Positions 27,721-36,503 of a stretch of DNA of 64,000 nt are shown here, piece after piece. The position numbers and the translations under genes were made by a program. The stretch lies in contig NZ_RJWA01000014.1 of the NCBI RefSeq assembly GCF_003762835.1, positions 1 through 64,000 of the forward strand, in the 5' to 3' direction. The DNA is from Micromonospora sp. HM5-17 (lineage in GTDB: Bacteria > Actinomycetota > Actinomycetes > Mycobacteriales > Micromonosporaceae). The notes under the pieces are model-generated. The model was not told where the DNA came from and ran no database searches. It was given only the letters and a program-made list of their open reading frames with translations. Within the stretch, counting starts at the first letter, position 1. Each line of letters starts with the position of its first letter.

Positions 27721-28563
27721 TCACGAGCGGCGAGCCCCGACGAGGGAGGCGAAGACGACCACGTTGTCGGCGTACCCGACGCTGCCGCCCACCCAGCGCC
27801 CGCCGCAGGTGATCAGTCGCAGCGCGGGACGGCTGAAGTCGCCGTAGACCCGGTCCACCGGCAGCTGCGACTTGTTGAACCGTTTGACCGAGTTGACCTC
27901 GAAGATCGCCACCGTACCGTCCTCCCGGACGATTTCGATCTTGTTGCCCGGCCGTAGTCCGCTCAGCCCGTGGAAGACGGCCGGGCCGGTGGTGGTGTCG
28001 ACGTGGCCGACGATCACCGACGGTCCGTACTGGCCCGGGGTCGGGCTGCGGTCGTACCAGCCCGCCTCGTCGCGCCGGTCGGACGCCGGGACCGCGATGG
28101 TGCCGTCCGGCGCGATCCCCACCGGATGCACCGGGGCGTCGAGTCCGAGCGCCCGGATGCCGATCTCGACCGGCGGGCTCGACGCCAGGACCGGGAACTT
28201 CCGGGGCGGCGGCTGCGTACCGAAGAGCATCCCGCTCGGGAGCAGGGTGATCCCGGTGACGTACTGCACCCCGAACGCGGTGACCAGGAGCCCGAGCAGC
28301 AGCATGAGGACGGGCACCGGCCCGGGCCGGCGCAGGTGCCGTCCGGTCCGTACGCCCCACCGGCGTGGCCGGGCCGGGGCCACGTCCAGGGTCCCGGGCG
28401 GGGTCCCGTCCTGGGGATCCGGGCTGGTGATGCTCGCCGCGGTGGCCTGGCGGGCGGTCCGGGCCACCACCCGCGCCGCCCGGCGTCGCCACCGGCCGGT
28501 GCGGCTCCGCCAGTCGGCGGCCCGGCCCCGCCACGTGCCATCGGCCGTGGAAGAGCGGGTCAT
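27721..28563 (-). CDS. Class F sortase
   Basis: The protein is 280 residues from ATG 28563. A long basic cytoplasmic N-terminus (1-80) is followed by one membrane helix (about 83-103, VPVLMLLLGLLVTAFGVQYV) and an extracellular sortase barrel. The family motifs are VEIGIRALGLDAPVHPVGI, the catalytic His in VIVGHVDT (about 187), the Cys in LRLITCGG (about 255) and YADNVVVFA. Sortases cleave a C-terminal sorting motif and attach the protein to the cell wall. The gene downstream of its promoter region, at 28725, ends with a sorting-like signal and is the likely substrate. Confidence 0.9.
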   Translation of the reverse strand: MTRSSTADGTWRGRAADWRSRTGRWRRRAARVVARTARQATAASITSPDPQDGTPPGTLDVAPARPRRWGVRTGRHLRRPGPVPVLMLLLGLLVTAFGVQYVTGITLLPSGMLFGTQPPPRKFPVLASSPPVEIGIRALGLDAPVHPVGIAPDGTIAVPASDRRDEAGWYDRSPTPGQYGPSVIVGHVDTTTGPAVFHGLSGLRPGNKIEIVREDGTVAIFEVNSVKRFNKSQLPVDRVYGDFSRPALRLITCGGRWVGGSVGYADNVVVFASLVGARRS

Positions 28564-28724
28564 CTTGGCTCCGAGTCGATGCGAGTCGGTCGGCCGCGCC
28601 GGAGCGCTCCGTGGCCCGAGGCCGGGCGCCCCGGTCGGGCGGGCGGTTCGGACCGGGCTTCCGGTGCGCGCGGGCTGGCCGGTCCGGGCCGGTTCCCGGG
28701 TGCGGGCCGTGCGGCCGGTCGGGC

Positions 28725-29246
28725 TCAGCCACCCAGTTCGTTCCGGCGACGCTGCCGCCCGAACAGCCCGAAGCCGACCCCGAGCGCGACGACGCCGAGG
28801 CCGCCGGCGAGGATCAGCGGGCCGGCGATCCCGCTGGCGGTGCCGCCGCCACCGGTGGCCGGGCCCTGGCTGCCCTGGCCCATGTTCACCACGGTGAGCG
28901 TGGTGGTGGCCCGCTCGTTGTTCGGGCAGTTCAGGTTCACCGCGTACGGGCCGGGTGCCTTGTTACCCGGGATGGTCACCGCTCCGGTCAGGAATCCGTT
29001 GTCGGGACGGACGATCACCCGGCCGAACGCGTCGGAGAGCACCGTCGCCTGCTGGTTGTTGGCGTTGTCGCAGCTCGCCCGGATGGTGACCCGGGTGCCC
29101 ACCTGGGCGGTGCTCGGGGTCACCTCCACGAAGGTGTTCGGCCCGGCCCACGCCGGCGCGGCGTTCCCGCCCACCGGTCCCGGGACCAGAGCGGTGGCGA
29201 CGGCGCCCGCGGCGATCGTGCGACCGACGATCTTGGCAGCGTGCAT
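28725..29246 (-). CDS. Secreted surface protein with sorting-like C-terminus
   Basis: The protein is 173 residues from ATG 29246, after GGGGGGAG. It has a signal peptide with probable cleavage near APAWA (about 34) and a beta-rich domain of about 90 residues (TFVEVTPSTAQVGTRVTIRASC, YAVNLNC) with two cysteines likely to form a disulfide. The tail has GPATGGGG, a hydrophobic segment (about 140-163) and a basic end (GRQRRRNELGG). This tripartite tail is what a sortase substrate looks like, although the motif is not canonical LPXTG. It lies upstream of the class F sortase on the same strand. Confidence 0.75.
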   Translation of the reverse strand: MHAAKIVGRTIAAGAVATALVPGPVGGNAAPAWAGPNTFVEVTPSTAQVGTRVTIRASCDNANNQQATVLSDAFGRVIVRPDNGFLTGAVTIPGNKAPGPYAVNLNCPNNERATTTLTVVNMGQGSQGPATGGGGTASGIAGPLILAGGLGVVALGVGFGLFGRQRRRNELGG

Positions 29247-29397
29247 GACTCCCCCCTACGGCCCTCCCGGCCGGCCGAGCCGGCCGTGCCCGCGAGGTCG
29301 TCCCCGGCGGGTCCGGCGTCGGCCGTGGTGTCCTGAGCCGTGTTCCCACCCGGGCGCCGGACACACGCGGGGCGCCGGGTCAGGACGGGGCGCCGGG

Positions 29398-29877
29398 TCA
29401 GGACGGTGCGGAGCCCGGAGACGGGGGAACGTCCGGTTCGGGGCGGACCGGCTCCACCGGGTGCCAGGCGAGCGGGCTGGAGAGCACCATCGTGCTCGAG
29501 GGCTGCCCGTACGGGGCGAGCCGGTCGATGAACCGCTCAAACGCCTCGATCGAGGCGGCCGCGACCTTCAGCAGGCTGCACGCGTCCCCGGTGATCCGGT
29601 GGATCTCCAGGACCTCCGGCCACTCCGGCACCTCCGGGTCCCGGAGGATGCAGCGCGACCCGTAGCAGGACATCCGGATCATCGCCACCACGGTGCGGCC
29701 GGCCCGGGCCAGGTCCACGTGGGCGTGGTATCCGGTGATCACCCCGGCCTCCTCCAGCCGGCGTACCCGTTCGGCGACCGCCGGCGGTGAGAGGTGGACC
29801 CGGCGCGACAGCTCGCTGTAGGAGAGCCGCGCGTCGGCCTGCAACTCCCGGAGCAGGGACCAGTCCATGTCGTCCAC
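29398..29877 (-). CDS. Lrp/AsnC family transcription regulator
   Basis: The protein is 159 residues from GTG 29877, chosen because GAGGAGGTG stands six bases upstream. It has an HTH at about 5-60 (DWSLLRELQADARLSYSELSRRVHLSPPAVAERVRRLEEAGVITGY) and an AsnC-type ligand domain with HRITGDACSLLKVAAASIEAFERFIDRL. It diverges from tryptophan dioxygenase and kynureninase with a 199-base gap. It is therefore the natural candidate to control tryptophan catabolism, probably sensing tryptophan, kynurenine or anthranilate (inference). The 20-residue C-terminal tail is proline-rich. Confidence 0.92.
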   Translation of the reverse strand: MDDMDWSLLRELQADARLSYSELSRRVHLSPPAVAERVRRLEEAGVITGYHAHVDLARAGRTVVAMIRMSCYGSRCILRDPEVPEWPEVLEIHRITGDACSLLKVAAASIEAFERFIDRLAPYGQPSSTMVLSSPLAWHPVEPVRPEPDVPPSPGSAPS

Positions 29878-29946
29878 GGGGCACCTCCTCGGTCCGCCGG
29901 CGGTCCGGGCCCGCCGTCCACCTTTAAAGACGTTAAGCGATCGGCC

Positions 29947-29996
29947 CGAACCACCGTCGGAGCCGTAACGCCGAGGCCGCCATCGCCGTTGGTTCG
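29947..29996. promoter_or_regulatory. Inverted repeat between the Lrp regulator and the kynurenine genes
   Basis: CGAACCACCG (29947-29956) and CGTTGGTTCG (29987-29996) are inverted 10-mers with one mismatch, 40 bases apart start to start, about four helical turns. The 8-base palindrome CTTTAAAG at 29922-29929 lies beside it. It is a plausible operator for the divergently encoded Lrp/AsnC protein. Confidence 0.45.
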
Positions 29997-30076
29997 ACAT
30001 TCCGTCCGACGCGGCGGCGGAGAGATCATGACCTGGTCGGGTCACCCGGTCCGGGTCAGGGAAGGGAAGCAAGGCG

Positions 30077-30976
30077 ATGGAGACCATTCAACGGCGACGC
30101 GCCGGGCGGCCCCGGATACGGCCCACGAGTCCGGAACAGCGGCTCGCACGCGCGGCGGCGAACCGTGGCGAGCCGACCCTGGAGTTCACCGAGCAAACCC
30201 CGTACGACGCGTACGTCCGGGCCAGTACCCTGCACAGCCTCCAGCGACCGCTGAGCCGCGACCCCGGCGAGATGTCGTTCCTGGTGGTCAGCCAGATCAT
30301 GGAGCTGTACTTCGGCCTGACCTGCTTCGAACTGTGCCAGGCCCGGCTGCGGCTGCGCGCCGACGACGTCTGGGGAGCCCTCGCGCCGCTGCGCCGCGCC
30401 GGACTGCACCTCGAGGGGCTCACCGCCGCCTGGTCCGGGCTGCGCTGGATGACCCCGGCCGACTTCAACCAGTTCCGCAACCTGCTCGGCGAGGGCTCCG
30501 GGTTCCAGTCCGCGATGTACCGCCAGCTCGAGTTCCTGCTCGGCCTCAAGTCCGCGCCGCTGGTCCGGCCGTTCCGCCGGCAGCCGGAGGTGTACGCCGA
30601 GCTCGTCGAGACGCTGCGCGAGCCGAGCCTCTGGGACGAGGTGATCGCGCTGCTGGCCCGCCGCGGCCACCCCATTCCGGCCGAGGTGCGGGAGCGCGAC
30701 TTCTCGGTCGAGGCGGAGCCGAGCCCCGAGGTGACCGCCGCATGGGTGGAGATCTACGCCGACGCCGGGCCGGACAACCACCTCCGGCTGCTGGGTGAGG
30801 CGCTGGTCGTCATCGCCGACCGGTTCGACGAGTGGCGCTACCAACACCTGAGGGCGGTCCGCCGGACGATGGGCGAGAAGGTCGGCACGGGAGGATCGGC
30901 GGGTGCGGCCTGGCTGCGTCGCAGCATGGCCCGGGAGGTCTTCCCGGAGTTGTGGGCGGCGCGGACCGAGATGTGA
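30077..30976 (+). CDS. kynA: Tryptophan 2,3-dioxygenase, actinobacterial form
   Basis: The protein is 299 residues from ATG 30077. It is a heme enzyme that opens tryptophan to N-formylkynurenine. The fold is clear: TPYDAYVRASTLHSLQ, FNQFRNLLGEGSGFQSAMYRQLEFLLG (about 136-162), and the heme-ligand region WRYQHLRAVRRTMGEKVGTGGSAGAAWLR with proximal His257 and the T-G-G-S substrate loop. The distal position that is His in proteobacterial and animal enzymes (FI..HQ..EL) is Ser72 here (FLVVSQIMELYF). It is followed by kynureninase 49 bases later. No kynurenine formamidase is present in the window. Confidence 0.92.
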   Translation: METIQRRRAGRPRIRPTSPEQRLARAAANRGEPTLEFTEQTPYDAYVRASTLHSLQRPLSRDPGEMSFLVVSQIMELYFGLTCFELCQARLRLRADDVWGALAPLRRAGLHLEGLTAAWSGLRWMTPADFNQFRNLLGEGSGFQSAMYRQLEFLLGLKSAPLVRPFRRQPEVYAELVETLREPSLWDEVIALLARRGHPIPAEVRERDFSVEAEPSPEVTAAWVEIYADAGPDNHLRLLGEALVVIADRFDEWRYQHLRAVRRTMGEKVGTGGSAGAAWLRRSMAREVFPELWAARTEM

Positions 30977-31025
30977 CGGGTCGGGCGGCCGGGCCGGGGA
31001 TCGAGGGAACGGAGGCGAGGAGAGC

Positions 31026-32312
31026 ATGACCATTCCGGGCGAGGAGGCCGCGCGCCGGCTCGACGAGGCGGACCCCGGCCACCGGCACCTGTTCCACGTG
31101 CCGCCGGCCGAGGGCGGCCGGTACGCCGAGGCGGCGTACCTGGTCGGGAACTCGCTCGGGTTGCCGCCCCGGGCCGTCCGCGCCGACCTGCTGGCGGAGC
31201 TGGACGCCTGGGCCACCAAGGGGGTCACCGGGCACTTCACCGGCCCTCGCCCCTGGGTGCCGTACGTCCGCCTGCTGACCGCGCCGAGCGCCCGGCTGGT
31301 CGGGGCGCTGCCGGAGGAGACCGTGGTGATGAACTCGCTCACGGTCAACCTGCACCTGCTGATGGTCTCGTTCTACCGGCCGACGGCCGGTCGGGACCGG
31401 ATCGTGGTCGAGGACGCCGCGTTCCCGTCGGACAGCTACGCCGTCCGCAGCCAGGCCCGCCACCACGGGCTCGACCCGGACGAGGTCGTGGTGCGGCTGC
31501 GGCCCCGTCCCGGCGAGGAGACGCTGCGTACCGAGGACGTGGTCGGGTACCTCGAACGGGAGGGCCACCGGGTGGCGCTGGTCCTGCTCGGCGGAATCAA
31601 CTACCTCACCGGGGAACTGCTGGACATCCCGGCGATCACCGAGGCGGGGCACCGGGCCGGCGCGCTGGTCGGCTGGGACCTCGCCCACGCCGTCGGCAAC
31701 GTGCCGCTCGCGTTGCACGACTGGGGCGTCGACTTCGCCGCCTGGTGCACGTACAAGTACCTCAACTCCGGACCCGGGGCGCTGGCCGGGGCGTTCGTCC
31801 ACGAACGGCACCTCGCCGACCCGGCGATCAACCGCTTCGAGGGCTGGTGGGGCACGGACGAGGCGACCCGGTTCGAGATGGCGCCGGTCTCCCGCCCTCC
31901 GGCCACCGCGGAGGCCTGGCAGATCTCCAACCCGCCCGTGCTGGCGATGGCGCCGATCCGGACCTCGTTGGCGATCTTCGACGAGGTGGGGATGCCCGCG
32001 CTGCGGGCCCGGAGCCTCCGGCTGACGGGGTATCTCGAGCGGCTGCTCGACGAGATCATCCCGACCCGGCCGCTCACCGTGCTCACCCCACGCGACCCGG
32101 AGCGCCGGGGCTGCCAGCTCTCGGTCCGGGTGGGCGCGGGCGGCGCGGCGGCGCTGACCAAGCGCCTCGCCCACGAGTACGGCGTGCTGGTCGACGACCG
32201 CGAGCCGGACGTGATCCGGCTGGCCCCGGTGCCGTTGTACTCGACGTACCACGACTGCTGGCGGGCGGTCGACGCGCTGGCGGACCTGGTGGCGGAGACC
32301 GGCCGGGGCTGA
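31026..32312 (+). CDS. kynU: Kynureninase
   Basis: The protein is 428 residues from ATG 31026, after GGAGGCGAGGAG. It is a PLP enzyme that splits kynurenine to anthranilate and alanine. Features are YLVGNSLGLPPRAV at the N-terminus, WVPYVRLLTAPSARLVGA, VMNSLTVNLHLLMVSFYRPT, a GWDLAHAVGNVPLALHDWGVDFAAWCTYKYLNSGPG block holding the PLP lysine (Lys in TYKYLNSGPG, about 244), and FEGWWGTDEATRFEM. All are typical of KynU. With the dioxygenase it converts tryptophan to anthranilate, for catabolism or as a secondary-metabolite precursor. Confidence 0.95.
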   Translation: MTIPGEEAARRLDEADPGHRHLFHVPPAEGGRYAEAAYLVGNSLGLPPRAVRADLLAELDAWATKGVTGHFTGPRPWVPYVRLLTAPSARLVGALPEETVVMNSLTVNLHLLMVSFYRPTAGRDRIVVEDAAFPSDSYAVRSQARHHGLDPDEVVVRLRPRPGEETLRTEDVVGYLEREGHRVALVLLGGINYLTGELLDIPAITEAGHRAGALVGWDLAHAVGNVPLALHDWGVDFAAWCTYKYLNSGPGALAGAFVHERHLADPAINRFEGWWGTDEATRFEMAPVSRPPATAEAWQISNPPVLAMAPIRTSLAIFDEVGMPALRARSLRLTGYLERLLDEIIPTRPLTVLTPRDPERRGCQLSVRVGAGGAAALTKRLAHEYGVLVDDREPDVIRLAPVPLYSTYHDCWRAVDALADLVAETGRG

Positions 32313-32531
32313 CGGTCGACGGGCGGGAAGACCCGGCGCGGCGTTCGCCCGCGGGTGGGCGGGACACCGGTTCCGGCAACGAGGGCGTGCCCCGGGACAC
32401 CGGGTGCCGGGCACCCTCGGTGACGGTGACGCGACACGCCGACTGATCGACGGTCGTCGCATGCAACGGTCGGTCGGTACAGAGTGTCTTCTATATGGCC
32501 GGGAAACGTCAGAACCGGTACAGGAGGACAC

Positions 32532-35500
32532 ATGGCAACACGATCGGCAAGGTGGGGCGGCGGTCTGGTGACCGCCGCCCTTCTCGTATCGCTCGGCGGT
32601 CTGGCCGGGGCGGGACCGGCGGGCGCGGCGCCCGGGACGGTCGCCGGTACCGCCGCGGCGGCCGACCCGACCCGCTCGCCCGCCGGGGCGACCCGGTCGG
32701 TGACGCTGGTCACCGGGGACCGGATCACGGTCGGCGCCAACGGCCAGGCCCTCGTCCGGCCGGGCCCCGGCCGGGCCGGCGTCCCGATGCAGGTGCTGCG
32801 GCGCGACGGGCACCTGCACGTGGTGCCGGCCGATGCCGCCCCCCTGCTGCGATCCGGCCGGGTCGACGCCCGGCTCTTCGACGTGACCACCCTGCTCGAG
32901 TTCGGCTACGACGACCGCCGAGGCGACCTTCCGTTGATCCTCACCGCCGGGGCCGGCGGCGCGGCCCGGGGCAGCGCGCTCGCCCGGGCGCGGGGCGCCG
33001 AGGTGGTCCGGGAGCTGCCGGCCGTCGGCGGGACGGCGATCCGCGCCGCCAAGCCGCGCCTGGCCGACCTGTGGCGAAGCATCGCCGACGGGGCGGGGAG
33101 CGCGGGCCTGCGCGGCGGCCTCACCGGCGTCTGGCTCGACGGTCTGCGGAAGCCGACCCTGGAGCACAGCGTGCCGCAGATCGGCGCCCCCGCCGCGTGG
33201 CAGGACGGGTACGACGGCACCGGCGTCACGGTCGCGGTGCTGGACACCGGGATCGACGCCGACCACCCGGACCTCGCCGGCCAGGTGGTCGGCCGGGCGA
33301 ACTTCACGGAGGGGAACGAGGACGACCGGGACCTGGTTGGACACGGCACCCACGTCGCCGCCACCATCGCCGGCACCGGGGCCGCCTCCGGCGGCCGGAA
33401 CCGGGGGGTGGCGCCCGGCGCGAGACTGCTGGACGGCAAGGTCTGCTTCGTGCGCGGCTGCGCCGAGTCGTGGATTCTGGCCGGCATGCAGTGGGCCGCC
33501 GAGCAGGGCGCCGCGGTGGTCAACATGAGTCTGGGCGGACCGGACACGCCCGCGGTGGACCCGATCGAGGCCGCCGTGGAGAGCCTCACCGACCGGTACG
33601 GCACCCTCTTCGTGATCAGCGCCGGCAACAGCGGCGAGGACGGCACGATCTCGTCTCCGGCCAGCGCCGACGCCGCCCTCGCGGTGGGCGCCGTCGACCG
33701 CGACGACACCCTCGCCGACTTCTCCAGCCGCGGTCCGCGCGTCGGCGACGCCGGGCTCAAGCCGGACCTCACCGCCCCCGGGGTGGGTATCGTCGCCGCC
33801 CGCAGCTCGGACGCCTTCCCCGACGAGTCCGACCCGTACGTCGCCGCCTCCGGCACCTCCATGGCGGCACCGCACGTCACCGGCGCGGCGGCGATCCTCG
33901 CCCAGCGACAGCCGGGGTGGCGGGGACCGGCGCTGAAGGCCGCCCTGATGGCGTCCGCGGTGCCGAACCCCGAGCTGAGCGTGTTCGCCCAGGGCGCCGG
34001 CCGGGTCGACGTGGCCCGGGCGGTCGCCCAGACCGTCGCCGCCGACCCGCCGAGCGTCAGCCTCGGCCGGCAGTACTGGCCGCACCACGACGACGCCCCG
34101 GTGAGCCGGACCATCACGTACGCCAACAGCGGCGCCACCGCGGTGACGCTCGACCTCTCGTTCGCGGTGACCGGACCGGCGGGGACGCCGGCCCCGGCCG
34201 GAATGTTCACGGTGAGCCCGGCGACGGTGACGGTGCCGGCCGGCGGCACCGCCGAGGTGACCGTCACCGCCGACACCCGGGTCTCCGCGCCGGACGGCTA
34301 CTACACCGGCCGGCTGGTCGGCAGCGTCGACGGCGCGGCGGTGGTGGGGACGCCGCTGGCGATCGACCGCGAGGTGGAGAGCTACGACGTCACCGTCCGA
34401 CACCTGGACCGCACCGGTGCCCCGACGGTCGAGCACCGGACCGTGCTCTTCACCGACGACAACCTCGGCGCGTACGACGTCTTCTCTGACGACGGCACCG
34501 CGACGCTGCGGCTGCCCAAGGGCCGTTACGCGCTGCTGAGCTTCGTCGCCGAGGCGCCGCCGGAGGACCCGGATCCGATCCGGCCGGCGTACCAGACCAG
34601 CCTGCTGGCGCAGCCCGCCATCGAGGTCACCGCGCCGACAACCCTGACCGTGGACGCCCGCGAGGCCGGGGAGGTCTCGGTCACCGTGCCCCGGCCGGAC
34701 GCCGAGATGGTCTTCGCCGAGGTCAGTGTCACCGTGGAGCGGCCGGAGGCCAGCGCCGGCTTCAGCCTGCTCGGTGGGCCCGGCAACAGGCTCTATGTCG
34801 GACGGCTCGGCGACCGGCCCACCGACGGGTTCCTCAGCCGGGTCGCGGGAATCTGGGCGAAACTGGACGCGGAGGGCTCGCCGAGCGACAGCCCGTTTCG
34901 TTACCACCTGACCTGGGCGCAGCCCGGCACCATCCTCACCGGCTTCACCCGCGCCGTCCGCGAGGCCGAGCTGGCCACCGTCCGGTCGCGGTACGCCCGG
35001 CACGTCACCGACGCCGACTCCGGCGCCTGGACCAGCGAGTTCGGAATCCTGCCCGGGATCTCCGAGGAGGGCTGGTCGCTGCTGATCCCGTTCACCACGC
35101 CGCTGGCCCGGACGGAGTACTTCAACACCGACGACGGCCTCCGGTGGGACCGCTACTTCGAGGAGTGGGTCCGGGACGGGGAGGGCTGGGAACAGACCGT
35201 CGCGTTCCAGCAGGCAACGGGTGTGACGTACCGGCGCGGGACGGTGACCCGGGAGCAGTGGAACCAGGGTGTCTTCGGCCCGACCCTGGCCGAGCCCATC
35301 TCGCCGGAGGACTGGGTCAGCCGGGTCGGCAACCAGCTCTACGTGGCGCCGCCGATGTTCGGCGACGGCGCCGGCCGCCCCGGCGGCTCGCTCGCCGAGT
35401 CGGTGTCGCTGGCCCTGTACCGCAACGGCACGAAGATCGGCGAGATCGACCAGCTCGGTGAGATCTTCGACGTGCCGGCCGAGACCGCGGACTACCGGAT

Positions 35501-35921
35501 CGAGGCGACGGCGACCCGGGGCGCCCCCTTCACGGTCTCCACCCGGGTGGAGGCGGTCTGGTCCTTCCGATCCGGGTACGTCGGGGACGACCCGGTACGA
35601 CTGCCGCTGGCCACGGTCCGGTTCAGCCCGCCGCTGGACCAGGAGAACGCCGCCCCGGCCGGACGGCTGTTCGCGATCCCGGTCGCCGTGCTCGGCCAGC
35701 CCGGATCCGCGGCCCCGCGCATCCGGTCGCTGGCGGTCGAGGTCTCGTACGACGACGGCCGGACCTGGCGCCGGGCCACGGTCGTCGCGGTTGGCGGGAC
35801 CGGTGTGGTGCTGCTGCGCCACCCGAAGGGGGCCGACTTCGTCTCGCTTCGGGCCACCGCCACCGACCGGGCGGGCACCAGCGTCCGGCAGACGGTGATC
35901 CGGGCCTACGCGCTCCGGTGA
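32532..35921 (+). CDS. Secreted S8 family subtilisin-like protease
   Basis: The protein is 1129 residues from ATG 32532, after AGGAGGACAC. A signal peptide (1-36, cleavage near AGAAPG) is followed by a propeptide region with VTLVTGDRITV. The peptidase domain (about 215-500) has the full triad: Asp238 in VAVLDTGID, His271 in GHGTHVA, Ser443 in GTSMAAPH, with oxyanion Asn366 in SAGNSG. A long C-terminal half (about 520-1129) is beta-rich with VTVPAGGTAEVTVT, probably Ig-like domains for substrate or surface binding. There is no wall anchor. It is an exported general protease; 276 bases and a hairpin follow it. Confidence 0.95.
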   Translation: MATRSARWGGGLVTAALLVSLGGLAGAGPAGAAPGTVAGTAAAADPTRSPAGATRSVTLVTGDRITVGANGQALVRPGPGRAGVPMQVLRRDGHLHVVPADAAPLLRSGRVDARLFDVTTLLEFGYDDRRGDLPLILTAGAGGAARGSALARARGAEVVRELPAVGGTAIRAAKPRLADLWRSIADGAGSAGLRGGLTGVWLDGLRKPTLEHSVPQIGAPAAWQDGYDGTGVTVAVLDTGIDADHPDLAGQVVGRANFTEGNEDDRDLVGHGTHVAATIAGTGAASGGRNRGVAPGARLLDGKVCFVRGCAESWILAGMQWAAEQGAAVVNMSLGGPDTPAVDPIEAAVESLTDRYGTLFVISAGNSGEDGTISSPASADAALAVGAVDRDDTLADFSSRGPRVGDAGLKPDLTAPGVGIVAARSSDAFPDESDPYVAASGTSMAAPHVTGAAAILAQRQPGWRGPALKAALMASAVPNPELSVFAQGAGRVDVARAVAQTVAADPPSVSLGRQYWPHHDDAPVSRTITYANSGATAVTLDLSFAVTGPAGTPAPAGMFTVSPATVTVPAGGTAEVTVTADTRVSAPDGYYTGRLVGSVDGAAVVGTPLAIDREVESYDVTVRHLDRTGAPTVEHRTVLFTDDNLGAYDVFSDDGTATLRLPKGRYALLSFVAEAPPEDPDPIRPAYQTSLLAQPAIEVTAPTTLTVDAREAGEVSVTVPRPDAEMVFAEVSVTVERPEASAGFSLLGGPGNRLYVGRLGDRPTDGFLSRVAGIWAKLDAEGSPSDSPFRYHLTWAQPGTILTGFTRAVREAELATVRSRYARHVTDADSGAWTSEFGILPGISEEGWSLLIPFTTPLARTEYFNTDDGLRWDRYFEEWVRDGEGWEQTVAFQQATGVTYRRGTVTREQWNQGVFGPTLAEPISPEDWVSRVGNQLYVAPPMFGDGAGRPGGSLAESVSLALYRNGTKIGEIDQLGEIFDVPAETADYRIEATATRGAPFTVSTRVEAVWSFRSGYVGDDPVRLPLATVRFSPPLDQENAAPAGRLFAIPVAVLGQPGSAAPRIRSLAVEVSYDDGRTWRRATVVAVGGTGVVLLRHPKGADFVSLRATATDRAGTSVRQTVIRAYALR

Positions 35922-35938
35922 GGGGGTAGCCGTACCGC

Positions 35939-35979
35939 GGTCCGGTGGGGTCGGTGGTGTGCGCCGGCCCCACCGGACC
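35939..35979 (+). terminator. Hairpin after the subtilase gene
   Basis: GGTCCGGTGGGG (35939-35950) pairs perfectly with CCCCACCGGACC (35968-35979), a 12-bp stem with a 17-base loop, 17 bases after the stop codon. No T-run follows, as is usual in such genomes. Confidence 0.7.
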
Positions 35980-36197
35980 CGCCGGACCTGTCAGCCCTCG
36001 CCGGCCCCGCCGAGGTCGCGGAGCCGGCCGAGGTCGCCGGAGCCGGGCGCCACCTCGGGTGGGGCGGGGCGGGATGCGGCACCCCGAGATCAGGCGGGTG
36101 TCGCTTTCCGCTACCGTGAACGAAGACTGGATCGGGCGGCCGACGGGCTGTCACGCCGCCTGGCCGGGCACGATGATCCCGTTGTCGCCTGGGGGCG

Positions 36198-36503
36198 TTG
36201 AGGTTGTCTGTTTCCGAGACGTTGCTGATCTTCGTCGCCATCCCACTCGCCGCCGTGCTGGTGATCACCGTGCTGGCGCGGATCGGTCGAGGCAGCGGCG
36301 CCGGTTCCAAGCGGTACCGCCCGGGACGGCCGTTCACGTTCACCCCGGTCTGGTTCCTCTCCTCGCCCAAGCATCTGACCGACGCCGCCCGCACCGCCCT
36401 GCCGGAGGGCGCGGAGGCCAGGGCGCTGACCAGTGGCGAGATCGAAACCATCAGCGCGCCGAAGCGCGCGGGCGTGACAGGGGGCGCAAGTGACCGCTGG
36501 TAA
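36198..36503 (+). CDS. ctaJ: Small aa3-type cytochrome oxidase subunit (CtaJ-like)
   Basis: The protein is 101 residues from TTG 36198; TTG 36204 has better spacing to GGGGG and is equally possible. It has one membrane helix at about 8-29 (LLIFVAIPLAAVLVITVLA) followed by a YRPGRPFTFTPVWFLSSP segment, the pattern of the CtaJ accessory subunit found in the mycobacterial CIII2CIV2 supercomplex. It overlaps the DUF5130 gene by 14 bases and sits next to pepN, as its mycobacterial counterpart does. Identification rests on this pattern and the neighbourhood. Confidence 0.7.
   Translation: MRLSVSETLLIFVAIPLAAVLVITVLARIGRGSGAGSKRYRPGRPFTFTPVWFLSSPKHLTDAARTALPEGAEARALTSGEIETISAPKRAGVTGGASDRW

Noticed and set aside
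30810-35822. A 1670-codon open frame on the minus strand opposite kynureninase and the subtilase.
   Set aside because: It is the antisense shadow of two genes with clear motifs; its translation is low-complexity Arg/Gly/Pro with no family pattern, as expected from high-GC codon bias.
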